From: Phocoena phocoena
Lineage: Eukaryota > Chordata > Mammalia > Artiodactyla > Phocoenidae
Length of the DNA: 64,000 bases
Direction of reading: 5' to 3'
Assembly: GCF_963924675.1 (NCBI RefSeq)
Contig: NC_089232.1
Location: 41,952,022 to 42,016,021 of the forward strand
Shown here: positions 1-13,300 of the stretch, in pieces
How positions within the stretch are numbered: the stretch's first letter is position 1
How the letters are laid out: every line of letters begins with the position of its first letter
The notes under the pieces: generated by a model
Told to the model about the DNA's origin: nothing
What the model saw: the letters and a program-made list of their open reading frames with translations, nothing else
The model's database searches: none
Position numbers and translations under genes: made by a program

Positions 1-2105
1 AAGTCCAAGATGAAAACAATTTCCTGAATCCTAAAAATAGCTGGTGAGTCCAGGTGCAGTAGTCAGACATTCTCCATCTAGATTAAAGATGTAGATTAAG
101 AGCTTGTTTGAGCTCTATTTAACAACAGACAGTCTCTGTCTTCCTTACCAGGCAATTCTTCATTTGAAGCAAGCCCCAGCCATGGTATTTCGCTCCTCCA
201 CCAGATAGAAGAATATTGCAGTGCTGTCACATTTTACTAGAACTATGTCATTTAACCAAATCAAATTCTTCTTTTAAGACTTCGGTTTTAAAATCTTTAA
301 TCATGGAAATACAAGCACATTTCTGTTCAGAGGGCAGCATTTTTTTCTCTTTATTTATGTAACCATTCCTATTACCTTCTCTGACCTCCCATGTTGGATA
401 CTTATACTTTTATAAATTTCGTAGATGGAGCCAGTATTATTTTTCTAGTCTAAAACACTTACAAATATTCTGTCAATCATTCTACCTGTGTTAGACTCAG
501 TATTTATTTATATACATTGAATTGGATATACAAAAAGTAATTTTTATTTATACAGTTGACTAACTCTACAATTGACTGTTTTCTTAAACTCTGAGCCCCC
601 ATTTACAGAGATGGCTACCAAATCCACCAATCCCTTTCAGACTCTTTCCGCCACTCCCTCCATCACTACCACAAACATGTGACCCAAACAAAAATCATAA
701 TTTTGTTAAGTAGGGGAAACCATGTCTCCTGCTGTTTAAGCGACTCCTTTGGATTTATATTCTGTGACCTTAGAGGTTATACTATCCATCATAGCTGTTG
801 TTCTCACTCTATAAAAGTTGTCTCACCACTACCCATTCCTGTTGCCTTTCCCTGGATGTAATTTGAATACTGTGGGATTTTATTTGTGCCCATGGATTTG
901 GATGGAGAGGTGTTTTGTCTTTACATGATACCCTGGATTCTCACTGGCCTCCAGTGAGGTTTTTCGCATTCTGCTACCTCACTGGGTGTCCTTAAATTTG
1001 GAATATAATGGGATAGAGGTTCTAGAAGATTAGGAAGGGAAAAGATTAAAAAGGGAAGGGCACCCTTAATTTGCATTAAATGGTACTATTATTTAACTTA
1101 TTGCTACTTTTTTATATAGAAGTTTAAAACTATATAGCCATAGGTTAGCTAAAACTCACTAAAGTTTGCAGATTCATATTTCTTCAGCAGTCAACAAAGA
1201 AAGATTTCCCTTTTGTCACCAGCCTATAAGAAAAATTATTAAATGGTCTTTTAGTCCATTAAGGTCAATATATTCTAAAAATTATGCAGAACCATATTCA
1301 CTCTTGTAAAACGCTACACATGTCAATACTGACAGGCTTAATTCATGACCTCCAAATTATTTGAAAACCTACTTTTCATGGTTTCATATTTATAGGAAGA
1401 GTGTTGTGGAGCTGTTGTCTTCAGGAGTCATTTCAACTTCCCTTAGCTAAATATATAAAATGTTTTCATGCTACAGAAATTAATTACATAAATTACATAT
1501 TAAACTGTCCCCCTCCCTCTCTCCCCATCCTTTTCTCTTTCACACACACGCCATTGGTCTCACTGGCAACACCCACTCTTAGGTAATAGACTTTCCAATA
1601 ATTCTCAGCAATGGCAAGATTTTCCATGATTCTCTCAGAAGGGAAAATGTGCTAGGCACATCTCCATGATGTCATGGAAGAAGCGAGACAGAGTACACTG
1701 AAAGAGGGAAGACTTGAAATAGTTCAAGTATTAAAGTCCTCCAGCAGAGTCACATTTTATTTCATTTACACACAGTTTTACAGAACACTGTTTAATGCAT
1801 GAAGAGTAGTCATCTATGCTGAAATCCAGGGAGCATTACAAACTGATGAATGCTTTGTACACCTTATAAATTAGATGATAAGGGACTAGAAGTACGGGAG
1901 CAAAAATTAGATAAAGGAGGCACAACTTGGAAAAGCTAATACAGAAACCAGTGATCTGCAAAGGTCAGGTGAAAGGTTTTTGAGTATCTCTAACAGAAGC
2001 TTACCTTTTCTAGAAAAGCCACCCAACTGGCATCCTTTCTCTGGTAAACAGAACCAACCTTGAAAAACACCAGGTTAAAGCATTCCAAAACAGAAGGGCA
2101 TCTTT
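1..2105. other. Anonymous AT-rich sequence, no gene seen
   Basis: No repeat family, RNA gene or convincing coding frame was recognised. The open frames here are about 60 codons, as expected by chance, and show no domain-like composition. Very old repeats may have been missed by eye. Confidence 0.5.
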
Positions 2106-2145
2106 AATCCAGCTAGAGAGATCATAATCCAGCTAGAGAGATCAT
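2106..2145. repeat. 20-bp perfect tandem duplication
   Basis: The 20-bp unit aatccagctagagagatcat occurs twice head to tail (2106-2125 and 2126-2145) with no mismatch. A perfect copy suggests a fairly recent local slippage or duplication. Confidence 0.9.
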
Positions 2146-2429
2146 TCCGTTCCTGAAAAAATAGTTCATGCCAACATTCCTGGCTGTCCCTCAGCTCCGA
2201 GACAGGTAAGAAGATAAACCATGACGTATGCATAAGCAGAATCCACTTAACAGCCCTGAGCAATGAACACAGAGGTAGATAAAAGACTCAGAAATGGACG
2301 CGATATAGCAAACATTTTAATTAAAAAATTAGCCTATGATTTTCTCCTTTTGTCTGATTCCTCAATTTGGGCTTTCTCTAGAATTGGTTTTTGAATTCTT
2401 GTTAGAAAGTCAAATGAAAGAAGGAAACC

Positions 2430-2715
2430 ACAGTGAGAGCAACAGTAATGGCTTACCACATATTAAACTATTAATATGTCCCAGGTCCTGTTCTAATTGC
2501 TTTCTAGGTATTAACTCATTTAACAGTTAAAAAAAGAACAAAAATGAAATATGTATATTATTGTCCCTATTTTATAGTAGATAAACCTGAGGATCTGAGC
2601 AGTTTAGTTACTTGCTTACAATCACACAGCAGGGAAGAAGCAGAGACAGAATATGAACCCAGACAGTCTAGTTGCAGAACCTGTACTCTTAACCGCTCTG
2701 CTATACTTCATACAA
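2430..2715 (-). mobile_element. MIR SINE, antisense
   Basis: The stretch reads as the reverse complement of a MIR, an ancient tRNA-derived mammalian SINE. Recognisable parts are 'atgtcccaggtcctgttc', 'tattaactcatttaa', the core 'cttacaatcacacagcag', 'gaacccagacagtct' and the end 'ctcttaaccgctctgct'. It is diverged, as expected for an element older than the placental radiation. No TSD is visible. Confidence 0.8.
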
Positions 2716-3122
2716 TGTTCAGTGTAACATGGGATTAAGGACAGAATGACTCCATTAAATAGTGGCCAAATGAGGTGTCCTTTGCCCAGGAGAGAAGCCT
2801 TTCCACTCAGTCCTTCTGCCTTTATTCCACAAACTAACCCTTAGGCAGATAAAACAAGGTCCATCACCCACATTTACATTTAGTTTCTAGAGAAGGTTTT
2901 TTTCCTTTATTTTTGAAGCTCTATAGATAACCTTATTTCCAAAATTATTGATCCTTCTCAGGAAGTTGCTGTCACATTAAGCAACTAAATTCGCACCCTC
3001 AGCATGCACCCTTACTCAAATATTACATAACACTTTAAGAGCTTAGTACTTTATGAGTCAGGTCTTTATGAGAGCATGAAAACCTTGAAATAAAATGTCT
3101 TTAAGGTATTTGGCCCTTATTT

Positions 3123-3391
3123 TTTTTTTTTTTAAACATCTTTATTGGGGTATAATTGCTTTACAATGGTGTGTTAGTTTCTGCTTTATAACAAAGTGAA
3201 TCAGCTATACATATACATATGTTCCCATATGTCTTCCCTCTTGCGTCTCCCTCCCTCCCACTCTCCCCATCCCACCCCTCCAGGCTGTCACAAAGCCCCG
3301 AGCCTAATATCCCTGTGCCTTGCGGCTGCTTCCCCCTAGCTATCTACCTTACTACGTTTGTTAGTGTGTATATGTCCATGACTCTCTCTCG
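3123..3391 (-). mobile_element. 5'-truncated L1 3' end, antisense, with 15-bp TSD
   Basis: A T run followed by 'aaacatctttattggggtat' and 'gtgttagtttctgctttata' is the antisense 3' UTR of a cetartiodactyl-type L1. The fragment is only about 270 bp, so it is strongly 5'-truncated and carries no ORF2 coding sequence. The TSD atttggcccttattt is present at 3108-3122 and 3392-3406, which fixes both ends and shows insertion by target-primed reverse transcription. Confidence 0.9.
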
Positions 3392-3406
3392 ATTTGGCCC
3401 TTATTT

Positions 3407-4245
3407 AGGTAATAGATTTGCTTCAACAGGATCAGTGGATAGGCTAGCTAGGAATAAATTTGGACAGGTTCAATTTTAGAAGAACAAACAATTCCAAAAT
3501 AAAATATCAAGAAGGCCATGATTCTCTTTCTGACCAAAAATAACCTTAGAACTCTTAAAGCCAATGGGAGTGTCTTCTCCACGGACCGACTGTTGAACAT
3601 CATACATCCACTGAATTTATATTCCAACCAACAAGAGATATTACTGTCAAGTGTTTTAATACTTCTAACAGAATGAAAAAATAAAACACGCACACACACA
3701 CAAACTGCTACTAATTCCCGATTTATTCTGACTTCTAAGCCTGTTATTTCAACTTTAAATTGGAAATATCTGTCCAGAACTCTAAAGCTATTCACAAGTA
3801 TGAATGGTGCTTGTCAAATCTGAGACCTACTCACACTGACCACACTTCCAGCCTAAATATAGGTTCATTTCAGAAGCTGTTCCTGTGTCTCCCCATCTCT
3901 AGATTTTAAATATTTAAACTATTTCTTCCTAGCTAGTTATCTGTTCATCATTCAGCTGTGGGATTACAGACTTCTTTCCTTTTTCCAGAAAACCTCCATA
4001 TGTCAACAGTTTGGTTGTTTACATCAACCTGAGCATGACCACTCCCCTCCAAAGCTTCCATATTGATCTTGCAATAGTGTTTAGTTGTTGTCCCCGGATA
4101 ACCCACTTCAGCAGCTCTGATTGTGCTAACCCTTTCATATATATCTTAGAGCCCTAAGAACAGAAATTTTTGATTTCTAATGTTTATCTTTGGCTGTTAG
4201 GTAAAGAAACCAGAAAAATGAAAGGAACTGGTAAGCTTTAGGGAA
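3407..4245. other. Anonymous sequence with a short CA run
   Basis: No gene or repeat recognised apart from a short (CA)n tract near 3685-3703. The 115-codon minus-strand open frame across 3448-3795 has no recognisable protein features and partly translates the CA run. Confidence 0.5.
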
Positions 4246-4735
4246 TTCCTCTGTTTCATTTTCAATAGCTAAAAGGTGGAAGTAACTCAAGTGTCCATCA
4301 ACAGATGAATGGATAAACAACATGGTATGTGTATGTATGCATATAAACATACAGGAATATTATTAATCCTTAAAAAAGGAGGGAAATTCTGATACATGCT
4401 ATAACAGAGATGAACCTATTAAAGATATGCTAAGTGACACAGGCCAGTTACAAAAGGATAAATATTGTATGATTAAACTTATATGAAATACCCAGAGTAG
4501 TCAAATTCATAGAAACAGAAAGTAGATTGGTAGTTACCAGGGGCCAGGAGAAGGAGGGACTGGGGACTTCTTGTTTAATGGGTACAGTTTCAGTTTTGCA
4601 AGATGAAAAGTTCTGAAGATGGATGGTGGTGATGGTTGAAGAACACTGTGAATGCACTTAATGCCACAAAGCTGTACACTTTAAAATGATAACTTTCATG
4701 TATATTTTACAATATGAAACTTTCAGTTATTTAAA
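4246..4735 (+). mobile_element. Old L1 3' end (L1M type), sense
   Basis: Diverged L1 ORF2 end and 3' UTR. Landmarks are 'caagtgtccatcaacagatg', 'aatggataaacaacatgg', 'tagaaacagaaagtagattg', 'ggttaccaggggccagg' and 'tacactttaaaatgataac'. The copy is full of small indels and has no open coding frame. No TSD was found. Confidence 0.8.
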
Positions 4736-6012
4736 AAACAACTCTTGTTCCCCATCCCCCCAAATATGTGAACTTCTCAACTCCCACATTTGTTTTGTGA
4801 TATCATCACAGAATTTCTCATAGACAACATAATTTTTACATTTGCTCTTTTCTCACTCCTTTTTTAAAAAAAAAAACCTGCCTGTTGCTTAAAATTACTA
4901 TTCAAAATTTATATTAGAAACATAATGTCTAAAAAGCATCAACAGTAAGATATTCAAATATTCCCACTTTCAGCTCTGGCCCATCTATTCATGACTGTCA
5001 AGCACTGTAACTAACACTCCATGCTTACTTGATTCTCAAGACTGTTTCTGGCATTTCTCAGAAGTTTTCAACTAATTACTGTTTGGGTATCAAGGGACTT
5101 ATAACAACCAAAGAGCATGTTGCTCATCTCAGTCATTGTCTGGGTGCATTGACACTCATTCTAAAGGCACTGACACTATTTTGTGAGCTTGGCCTCATGA
5201 TTGAGATCACATAATTGCAATAATTAGGAAACTCACCTCAGGATATTATCAAAATGACCCACCCAAACCCAACTCCATATGGTTTGAAATAGCTAATGAG
5301 TCAGTTAATGTGCTATGTCCAGGAGTAATGGGTACTCAATATGGATAGCATGAAGGTATAATTTACCAACTTTCTGACTGATTAAGGTTTTCAAGTGGCC
5401 ATTTTGCAACTTAAAGAGGGTTCAAAGTATTAACAGCTTTGACTGTTGACACAAAAGAAGAAGCAAGCATTGTTTAAAAGGCAGGGGCATTGGAATTTGA
5501 GCAATTTCTTTCAATCATATACCCGAGGCTAAAAAATGCAATGCTATATAAAATCAAATGAAGATGTAGGTTTTAGTAGAAATCTGTCATGGTGTGGAGA
5601 GGTATGGGAGCTGTTACAGGCTGAGTCCTGTGCAAAAAGTAAAGAAAATGTAAAAAGCTGTAATTCACTGACTTTAGGGTGGGCTGGAGAAAAGTGAGGA
5701 AGTTTAATTACCAAAAAAAAAAAAAGGGCTAGAATCAATAATAACAGATGTCTACATAGAAAGGAGTTACTGGGTAACTGATTGATGTATTTTTCATTTC
5801 AGAGGTTAGTATAAACTCAAAATTGTCACAATATCTTTGACTGAGTTGTTGACTGTGGTATCTTAGAAAAAATTAATATCCCAAGCATATTTATAAGAGG
5901 AAATTAAGAAAAATTCTACAGTTAACACATTAGCTACTCATCTGAAACCCCCATGACAAAGATCTGTTTTTTTTTTTAATCTGAAAGAATTTAAGCCCAG
6001 AGAAATCTTATA
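4736..6012. other. Anonymous sequence
   Basis: No gene, RNA or repeat recognised. Homopolymer A or T tracts occur near 4863-4876 and 5713-5726. Open frames are short and random-looking. Confidence 0.45.
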
Positions 6013-6480
6013 AAGAAAATGTTCTTAATTTGGAGCCCATAGACACTCAGTGAATGCCTGGATACACCTTAGGAGTGGTCTGTGAACTTGGAAGGGAGGA
6101 AAAAAAAAATCACAACTTTATTTTCACTAATTTTAACTGGAAATTAACATATACTGTAATTATATAACAAACTATGTAGTATTAGCATTATTTATGATTT
6201 TTCCACCAAAAGAAATTGAAGATGTTTTCATATCATAATAGAGCTCAAAATATCATTTATGTTTATCACTATTACAAAAGTCTGACCCACTGTCAGATCT
6301 AGGTTTTAAAAATATTTTGATAACTAAGTTTAATAGATTTTATTTCCTTTATGATCCTAAGTATTTTATTTTATTTCATCCACTTAAAAAACATCAAAGA
6401 TTTATGAGGAGTGAGTCTAAAAGCTTTCCTGAACTGTCAAAGAGGTCTATTTGGCACAGGAAAGTTTATGAACCTCTGCT
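6013..6480 (+). mobile_element. Short hAT-like (Charlie/MER type) DNA transposon
   Basis: A block starting 'gttcttaatttggagcccat' and ending 'aagtttatgaacctctgct' has imperfect inverted ends, the 5' 'gttcttaattt' pairing with the reverse complement of the 3' 'aagtttatgaac'. Its interior ('ggtctgtgaacttgg', 'ttattttcactaat', 'gtcaaagaggtctatttggc') resembles common mammalian non-autonomous hAT elements. It would have depended on a transposase elsewhere. The 8-bp TSD expected for hAT is not clear, so the edges are approximate. Confidence 0.6.
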
Positions 6481-6589
6481 ACACAGTGGCTTTATTAAGG
6501 TCTAAATGGTTTATACTAGACAAGTGGCTTTTAACTCTAAGTATTCGAATTACTTCAGAGATTTTACCTATTATTTAAAAAAACTTAAA

Positions 6590-7090
6590 AGATAATTCAT
6601 GCACATCTTTCAGTTGTACAACAAATTATACAATGAAAAGCAAGTTTCTTTCTTACCCCGAATACTACTCCCCAGAAGCAACTAATATTTCCTATGAGGC
6701 TTTTGATTCAAATTTAAGCATATATGTAATATATTTGGATTCTATTGTATATGCATATGTTTACATAGGACATTAATTTGTCTGCAATTTACCCAAATAG
6801 TAGTATACTTTACACAATAATCTATACCTTAGCTTTGTCACTTAACAGTATATCTTGGCAATAGCTCCATATCTGTACAAAGAAAAAAGAACATTTTAAA
6901 TTTTTAGTGGCTAGGTAGTATTTGATTGTAAGTACTCCCACTTTATTTGACCAGATCTTTGTTGATTGCTACTTAATTAGCATTCAGTATTTTACTATTT
7001 CAAACAATGTCCCTAAGTACAGTTTAATATTTTCTGTGTATAGATCTTCCACATGTTTTGATATGTTTACTCTTGGTGATGTTACCTTGC
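6590..7090 (-). repeat. Probable very old LINE-like repeat
   Basis: Phrases such as 'tactccccagaagcaacta', 'cacttaacagtatatcttgg' and 'aatagctccatatctgtac' resemble a widespread old mammalian LINE 3' region read in antisense. Divergence is high and the edges are guesses. Confidence 0.35.
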
Positions 7091-7099
7091 TTTATGCTT

Positions 7100-7995
7100 T
7101 TTTGGTTTATTTATTTATTTATTTTTAATATTTATTATTTGTTGAGAGCTTATATGCCAGGTTCTGTGTTAACCATTTCATTCATATTCTTTCTTTTTTT
7201 TTTTAAACATCTTTTTTTGGTTTATTTTTAATACTTCTTTTTAATCCATCCCTAGTGGTCTGTGTTTCTTTGTTTTGCATGTATATTTGTATTTTCCTTC
7301 TAAATGTTTGAATTGTTTAAAAAGTTGAAGCATATAGTTTTTCTAGTTCCTCTAGTTAGTCCTCTATAACTATAATTTTGTATAATATACTCAATTTTCT
7401 CTTTTTGAAATAATATATATATTTACTCTTTAAGCATTAAGGGGATTAGTATACTTCTGAGGAGTTGTTAGAAGCCCTCGTCCTCCTCAGATATGTAGCT
7501 TTATGAACAGAATCCCAAGGTCATGTTGATGAAAAGCACTTGTTTAGAAGGAAAGACTGCACTAGAACCAGGAGGCTAAGAAGCCTGAAAGATCCTGAAT
7601 TAACTGGAAGGCTACCCCTTTTTCTGTCATAACTGAAAATCAAAGCTGAATTAAATTATACACTCACTGTCACTTAGGTCAAAGCTTTCTACTCCCATCA
7701 CACACCCCAATTTCCTGGATAACTGTCTCATTTCTCTCCGTCACATTTGCTATGAAAACCTGGTATGAATATGAGTCATGGCTAAATTTTAGCTCATGTC
7801 AACATTACATAATGTTGTCATTTACATGATGACTGCCAAATTTTTACAAAATAAACTCAGAGATACTTATTAATTAGTCTTAAAGCATATAGGACCCCCA
7901 CACTTAAAGTACTAGTACTGATATTCTTAGTGTTGCCAGCTCTGTGAGAGCAGTGTTCAAATTTTCTCTTTATCATTCTAATGTTTAACATGGTA
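7100..7995. other. Anonymous AT-rich sequence
   Basis: Low-complexity T-rich tracts lie around 7100-7240. No gene or clear repeat was seen in the rest. Confidence 0.45.
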
Positions 7996-7999
7996 ACAT

Positions 8000-8380
8000 T
8001 ATTTAGTAATTAGTTCCATAAATATTTTTGAGAGCGGATGCTATGCTTGGTACCGTAAATAGAAATTTGAGGAAGGCATAGTTCTTGCCTGCTAAGCTTA
8101 TTTATTTGGGAGGAAAGGCATTTAGAGTGGTATTTTCAATACTGTGTGAAAAGAACTATAATACTGATGAGCATATGCAGGTAGTATAAGCCAAGCTTGG
8201 TGGTTCAGGAAAACTCCCAGAGAAGGGGGCACATAACCCATGGTTACGCAGAGGTTGGATGAGATGAGGGTGTAGACTAGGTAGTGTTGAAGCCCTGGGG
8301 CTGGAGAAGCATTTCAGGCAGATGGAATAAAACCAGCAGAATGGAGAGAACCTGTTATTTGTACCTTCATATTTGGAAGT
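8000..8380. repeat. Ancient mammalian interspersed repeat, unassigned
   Basis: The order of phrases ('ccataaatatttttgagagc', 'tgctatgcttggtaccg', 'aggttggatgagatgaggg', 'gctggagaagcatttcaggc') matches a widespread old mammalian repeat also glimpsed at about 19.4, 30.1 and 39.4 kb. I cannot assign the family by eye; it is L2-like at best. Confidence 0.35.
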
Positions 8381-8479
8381 GGTCAGCTATACCTTGATCA
8401 TATAGAGGAGAGTTAGAAAGAAAAATCAGAGTCTGGTTCTTAGTCAGACCATACCTCTACTATAAAAATAAATAAACCA

Positions 8480-9385
8480 GATTAGGAACCAAGATGGTGG
8501 AGTAGAAGGACGTGCTCTCACTCCCTCTTGTGAGAACACCAGAATCACAACTAGCTGCAGGACAATCATCGACAGGAAGACACTGGAACTCACCAAAAAG
8601 GATACCCCACATGCAAAGACAAAGGAGAGGCCACAATGAGACGGTAGGAGGGGTGCAATCACAGTAAAATCAAATTCCATAACTGCTGGGTGGGTGACTC
8701 ATAGACTGGAGAACACTTATTCCATAGAAGTCCACCCACTGGATTACAGGTTCTGAGCCCCACGTCAGGTTCCCAACCTGGGGGTCCAGCAACAGGAGGA
8801 GGAATTCCTAGAGAATCAGACTTTGAAGGCTAGTGGGATTTGATTGCAGGACTTCAACAGGATTGGGGGAAACAGAGAGTCCACTCTTGGAGGGCACACA
8901 CAAAGTAGTGTGTGCATCGGGACCCAGGGGAAGGAGCAGTGACCCCAGAGGAGACTGAAGCAGACCTACTTGCTAGTGTTGCAGGGTCTCCTGCAGAGGT
9001 GGGCAGTGGATGTGGCTCACCATGGGGACAAGGACACTGGCAGCAGAAGTTCTGAGAAGTCCTCCTTGGTGTGAGCCCACCCAGAGTCCGCCATTAGCCC
9101 CACCAAAGAGCCCTGGTGCGCTCCAGTATTGGGTTGCCTCAGGCCAAACAACCAACAGGGAGAGAACCCAGACCCACCCATCAGCAGTCAAGCAGATTAA
9201 AGTTTTACTGAGCTCTGCCCATCAGAGCAACAGTCAGCACTACCCACCACCAGTCCCTCCCATCAGGAAACCTGCACAAGCCTCTTAGATAGCCTCATCC
9301 ACGAGAGGGCAGATAGCAGGGGCAAGAAGAACTACAATCCTGCAGCCTGTGGAACAAAAACCACATTCACAGAAAGATAGACAAG
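8480..9385 (+). promoter_or_regulatory. L1 5' UTR / internal promoter region
   Basis: About 0.9 kb precedes ORF1 and is richer in G and C than the surroundings, including 'gacccaggggaaggagcagt' and 'ccacccagagtccgccatta'. In L1 this segment holds an internal RNA polymerase II promoter. No specific factor site was verified here. The small open frames on both strands across 8973-9288 look incidental. Confidence 0.7.
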
Positions 9386-10287
9386 ATGAAAAGGCAGAGG
9401 GCTATCTACCAGATGAAGGAACAAGATAAAACCCCAGAAAAACAACTAAATGAAGTGGAGATACGCAACCTTCCAAAAGAATTCAGAATAATGATAATGA
9501 AGATGATCTGGGACCTCTGGAAAAAGAATGGAGGCAAAGATCAAGAGGATGCAAGAAATGTTTAACAAAGACCTAGAAGAATTAAAGAACAAACAAACAG
9601 AGATGAACAACACAATAACAGAAATGAAAACTACACAAGAAGGAATCGATAGCAGAATAACTGAGGCAGAAGAATGGATAAGTGACCTGGAAGACAGAAT
9701 GGTGGAATTCAATGCTGTGGAACAGAATAAAGAAAAAAGAATGAAAAGAAATGAAGACAGCCTAAGAGACCTCTGGGACAACATTAAACGCAACAACATT
9801 CGCATAATAGTGGTCCCAGAAGGAGAAGAGAGAGAAAGGACCCGAGAAAATATTTGAAGAGATTATAGTTGAAAACATCCCTAACATGGGAAAGGAAATA
9901 GCCACCCAAGTCCAGGAAGCACAGAGAGTCCCATACAGGATAAACCCAAGGAGAAACAGGCCAAGACACATAGTAATCAAATTGGCAAAAATTAAAGACA
10001 AAGAAAAATTATTGAAAGCAGCAAGGGAAAAACGACAAATAACATACAAGGGAACTCCCATAAGGTTAACAGCTGATTTCTCAGCAGAAACTCTACAAGC
10101 CAGAAGGGAGTGGCATGATATACTTAAAGTGATGAGAGGGAATAATCTACAGCCAAGATTACTCTACCTGGCAAAGATCCCATTCAGATTCCATGGAGAA
10201 ATCAAAAGCTTTACAGACAAGCAAAAGCTAAGAGAATTCAGCACCACCAAACCAGCTATACAACAAATGCTAAAAGAACTTCTCTAA
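9386..10287 (+). pseudogene. L1 ORF1 (RNA-binding chaperone), broken by two frameshifts
   Basis: ORF1p coats L1 RNA as a coiled-coil trimer. The reading starts at ATG 9386 and runs about 59 codons to a stop at 9563-9565. The true frame continues from about 9528 (a one-base shift near 9515-9528), giving a charged coiled-coil-like part rich in E, K and N. A second shift near 9826-9840 moves into the frame running to TAA 10285-10287. That last part carries the RRM-like and C-terminal regions (e.g. RRNRPRHIVIKLAKIKDKEK and LREFSTTKPA). The total of about 300 codons is near the usual family length. No functional protein is expected. Confidence 0.88.
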
Positions 10288-10345
10288 GTTGGAAACACAA
10301 GAGAAAAAAAGGACCTACAAAAACAAACCCAAAACAATTAAGAAA

Positions 10346-13300
10346 ATGGTCATAGGAACATACATATCAATAATTACCTTAAACGTGAATAGATTAAATG
10401 CTTCAAACAAAAGACACAGGCTGGCTGAATGGATACAAAAACAAGACCCATCTATATGCTATCTACAAGAGACCCACTTCAGACCTAGGGACACATACAG
10501 ACTGAAAGTGAGGGGATGGAAAAAGATATTCCATGCAAAAAGAAATCAAAAGAAAGCTGGAGTAGCAATACTCATATCAGATAAAATAGACTTTAAAATA
10601 AAAAATGTTACCAGAAACAAGGAAGGACACTACCTAATGATCAAGGGATCAATCCAAGAAGATATAACAATTATAAATACATATGCACCCAACATAGGAG
10701 CACCTCAATACATAAGGCAACTGCTCACAACTATAAAAGAGGAAATCGACAGTAACACAATAATAGTGGGGGACTTTAACACCTCACTTACACCAATGGA
10801 CAGATCATCCAAAATGAAAATAAATAAGGAAACAGAAGCTTTAATGATACAATAGACCAGATAGATTTAATTGATATTTATAGGACATTCCATCCAAAAA
10901 CAGCAGATTACACTTTCTTCTCAAGTGCAGATGGAAAATTCTCCAGGATAGATCACATTTTGGTCACAAATCAAGCCTCAGTAAATTTAAGAAAACTGAA
11001 ATCATATCAAGCATCTTTTCTGACCACAACACTATGAGATTAGAAATGAATTACAGGGAAAAAAACATAAAAAACACAAACACATGGAGGCTAAACAATA
11101 CATTACCAAATAACCAAGAGACCACTGAAGAAATCAAAGAGGAAATCAAAAAATACCTAGAGACAAATGACAGTGAAAAAACGATGATCCAAAACCTATG
11201 GAATGCAGCAAAAGCAGTTCTAGGAGGGAAGTTCATAGCTATACAAGCCTACCTCAAGAAACAAGAAAAATCTCAAATAAACAATATAACCTTACACCTA
11301 AAGGAACTAGAGAAAGAAGAACAAACTAAACCCAAAGTTAGCAGAAGGAAAGAAATCATAAACATCAGAGCAGAAATAAAAACAAAGAAACAATAGCAAA
11401 GATCAATAAAACTAAAAGCTGGTTCTTTGAGAAGATAAACAAAATTGAAAAACCATTAGCCAGACTCATCAAGACAAAAAGGGAGAGGACTCAAATCATT
11501 AAAATTAGAAATGAAAAAGGAGAAGTAACCACAGACACTGCAGAAATACAAAGCATCCTAAGAGACTACTACAAGCAACTCTATGCCAAAAAAATGGACA
11601 ACCTGGAAGAAATGAACAAATTCTTAGAAAGGTATAACCTTCCAAGACTGAACCAGGAAGCAATAGAAAATATGAACAGATCAATCACAAGTAATGAAAT
11701 TGAAACTGTGATTAAAAATCGTGCAACAAACAAAAGTCCAGGACCAGATGGCTTTACAGGTGAATTCTATCAAACATTTAGAGAAGAGCTAACACCCATC
11801 CTTCTCAAACTCTACCCAAAAATTGAGGAGGAAGGAACACTCCCAAACTCATTCTGTGAGGCCACCACCACCCTGATACTAAAACTAGACAAAGATACTA
11901 CAAAAAAAGAAAATTACAGACCAATATCACTGATGAATATAGATGCAAAAATCCTCAACAAAATACTAGCAAACAAAATCCAACAACACGTTAAAAGGAT
12001 CATACACCACGATCACGTGGGATTTATCCCAGGGATGCAAGGATTCTTCAATATACGTAAATCAATCAGTGTGATAAGCCATATTAACAAATTGAAGAAT
12101 AGAAACCATATGATCATTTCAATAGATGCAGAAAAAGTTTCTGACAAGATTCAACACCTATTTGTGATAAAAACTCTCCAGAAAGTGGGCATAGAGGGAA
12201 CCTACCTCAACATAATAAAGGCCATATATGACAAACCCACAGCAAACATCATTCCCAATGGTGAAAAACTGAAAGCATTTCCTCTAAGATCAGGTACAAG
12301 ACAAGGATGTCCACTCTCACAACTATTATTCAACATAGTTTTGGAAGTCCTAGCCATGGCAATCAGAGAAGAAAAAGAAACAAAAGGAATACAAATTGGA
12401 AAAGAAGAAGTAACACTGTCACTGTTTGCAGATGACATGATACTATACATAGAGAATCCTAAAGATGCCACCAGAAAACTACTAGAGCTAATCAATGAAT
12501 TTGGTAAAGTAGCAGGATACAAAATTAATGCAGAGAAATCTCTTGCATTCCTATACACTAATGATGAAAAATCTGAAAGAGAAATTAAGGAAACACTCCC
12601 ATTTACCACTGCAACCAGAAGAATAAAATACCTAGAAATAAACCTACCTATAAGACACTGATGAAAGAAATTAAAGATGATACAAACAGATGGAGAGATA
12701 TACCATGTTCTTGGATTGGAAGAATCAATATTGTGAAACTGACTATACTACCCAAAGCAATCTACAGATTCAATGCAATCCCTATCTAATTAGCAATGGT
12801 GTTTTATGGAACTAAAACAAAAAATCTTAAAATTTGTATGGAGACACAAAAGACCCTGAATAGCCCAAGCAGTCTAGAGGGAAAAAAACGGAGCTGGAGG
12901 AATCAGGCTCCCTGACTTCAGACTATACTACAAAGCTACAGTAATCAAGACAATATTGTACTGGCACAAAAACAGAAACATAGATCAATGGAACAAGATA
13001 GAAAGCCTAGAGATAAACCCATGCACCTACGGTCAACTAATCTATGACAAAGGAGGCAAGGATATACAATGGAGAAAAGAGAGTCTCTTCAATAAGTGGT
13101 GCTGGAAAAACTGGACAACTACATGTAAAAGAATGAAATTAGAACACTCCCTAACACCATACACAAAAATAAACTCAAAATGGATTAGAGACCTAAATGT
13201 AAGACCAGACACTATAAAACTCTTATAGGAAAACATAGGAAGAACACTGTTTGACATAAATCACAGCAAGATCTTTTTTGACCCACCTCCTAGAGTAATG

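Noticed and set aside
3448..3795. 115-codon minus-strand open frame
   Set aside because: No domain or biased codon pattern; it translates a CA microsatellite into alternating V and C and has no supporting context.
9446..9805. 119-codon minus-strand open frame over L1 ORF1
   Set aside because: Antisense shadow of the A-rich coiled-coil part of ORF1; rich in L, S, I and F because the sense strand is rich in K, E and N.
10289..10345. Start of L1 ORF2 at 10289
   Set aside because: That start would be a TTG. The first ATG in frame, 10346, sits just before the typical N-terminal sequence, so it was preferred.
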